A DNA stretch of 64,000 bases from Madurella fahalii. Taxonomy: Eukaryota; Ascomycota; Sordariomycetes; Sordariales. Below the pieces are notes generated by a model that ran no database searches, was not told where the DNA came from, and worked only from the letters and a program-made list of their open reading frames with translations. Made by a program: the position numbers and the translations under genes. The stretch is from contig CM056879.1 in the NCBI GenBank assembly GCA_029876055.1, positions 1,426,001-1,490,000 of the forward strand. The letters run 5' to 3'. Shown in pieces: positions 63,527-64,000 of this stretch; within the stretch, counting starts at the first letter, position 1, and the number at the start of each line of letters is the position of its first letter.

Positions 63527-64000
63527 TTTGGCTGGTTGCTGAGAGAGCTTCCAGAGTCGACTCGCTCGAGATGTTTGATCCGAGGTACGGAGCGATTCCA
63601 GCGCTTGGAGGAAATCGTTTTTGCCGTGTTCAAAGGCGCGACTGCGGGCTCAGCAACAGACAAACCATGTTGACAGACCTCAAGGTCATCTTGCACGGCG
63701 ACCTGACTGGTGTCGTGGTGTTTTAATGGACCTGATGCCACCCCCCAGTCACGGGCCCCGGTCCCGGCCGGCATTCATTGGCCGGCAACTGCCCACGGCC
63801 AAAACGTGTTTCGGGCGCTAAATTTAGGGGTCACCCGCCAGTTTGGGTCAGCATTCAAAGGGCCATGTGGCGCTGGGGCGTCTCGTCGAATCAGCTGGTG
63901 CTAAAGTCACCAACAGCTGTTCCTCCGACGTTTCAATCGGGGATTGTCATTTTGGGCATGTGGCATAATTAGCCAGCGGCATTACCCCAAAGCTTGCCAG
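63527..64000. other. Upstream region of the Ser-rich gene; no gene seen
   Basis: Expected to hold its promoter and leader. Short plus-strand frames at the end of the window show no signal. Confidence 0.4.

Noticed and set aside
62807..63673. A 288-codon plus-strand frame opposite the Ser-rich gene
   Set aside because: Extremely Arg/Ala/Gly-rich composition is what the antisense of a GC-biased Ser-rich gene gives; no start context or motif.
1..64000. CRISPR array, bacterial operon or prophage
   Set aside because: No regularly spaced repeats, no Shine-Dalgarno-led polycistrons, and the genes contain spliceosomal introns.

Overview
The window reads as nuclear DNA of a filamentous ascomycete (Pezizomycotina, most likely a Sordariomycete-type genome). 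The support is gene content (PTH11-like receptor, HET-domain proteins, fungal CorA-like membrane proteins, lipid phosphate phosphatase, BBE-type oxidase), short introns of 49-102 bp with GTAAGT/GTGAGT donors and CTRAC-like branch sites, and an AT-rich, TAG/TATA-rich repeat block whose repeat copies differ almost only by transitions, as expected from repeat-induced point mutation (RIP).

Layout. Positions 1-7100 are a gene-free nest of RIP-degraded repeats: a Ty3/Gypsy chromodomain relic, three insertions of one 184-bp LTR-like unit each with its own 5-bp target duplication, a complete 392-bp miniature LTR element (TRIM) carrying tRNA-like sequence, a possible SINE head and an inverted repeat. 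From 8.1 kb single-copy genes begin: a PTH11-like receptor (8.1-9.5), a dead PAP2 phosphatase (9.9-11.2), an internally deleted pogo/Fot1-like transposon (11.6-12.8), a CorA-like protein (14.0-15.7), an intact and a broken nucleotidyltransferase-like gene (16.2-18.5), a GNAT relic (19.0-19.4), a HET protein (20.0-22.4), a divergent pair of membrane proteins (23.1-25.1), an amidohydrolase (27.3-30.2), a large CorA-like protein (32.9-35.9) and a HAL2-like bisphosphate nucleotidase (36.0-37.5). Then follow broken phosphoglycerate-mutase-like, HET and pyruvate decarboxylase genes (39.1-45.4), an intact small Rieske protein (46.3-46.9), a broken membrane protein (48.3-49.6), a broken protease/helical/ankyrin gene (50.1-53.4) facing a tail-anchored-type protein (54.1-55.3), an intact secreted FAD oxidase (57.2-59.2), a Gln/His-rich protein (59.7-60.5) and a Ser-rich protein (62.8-63.5).

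The most striking property is decay. About ten of some two dozen recognisable genes carry frameshifts or nonsense codons inside otherwise well-conserved coding sequence, while neighbours such as the FAD oxidase, HET protein and HAL2-like gene are open. Several lesions are single-base changes in homopolymers, so indel errors in the underlying assembly must be excluded. Others (tryptophan codons turned into TGA or TAG, an apparent 8-bp loss, a TAATTA insertion) are not typical sequencing artefacts.

Functionally the window looks like an accessory or subtelomere-like compartment enriched for self/non-self recognition and membrane-associated genes (two HET proteins, two CorA-like proteins, one protease-ankyrin protein with a divergent membrane-anchored neighbour), mixed with scattered metabolic genes. 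No bacterial-style operons, CRISPR arrays, rRNA genes or convincing functional tRNA genes were seen. Gene models are my own splice inferences from open frames and protein-family conservation; no database search was run.
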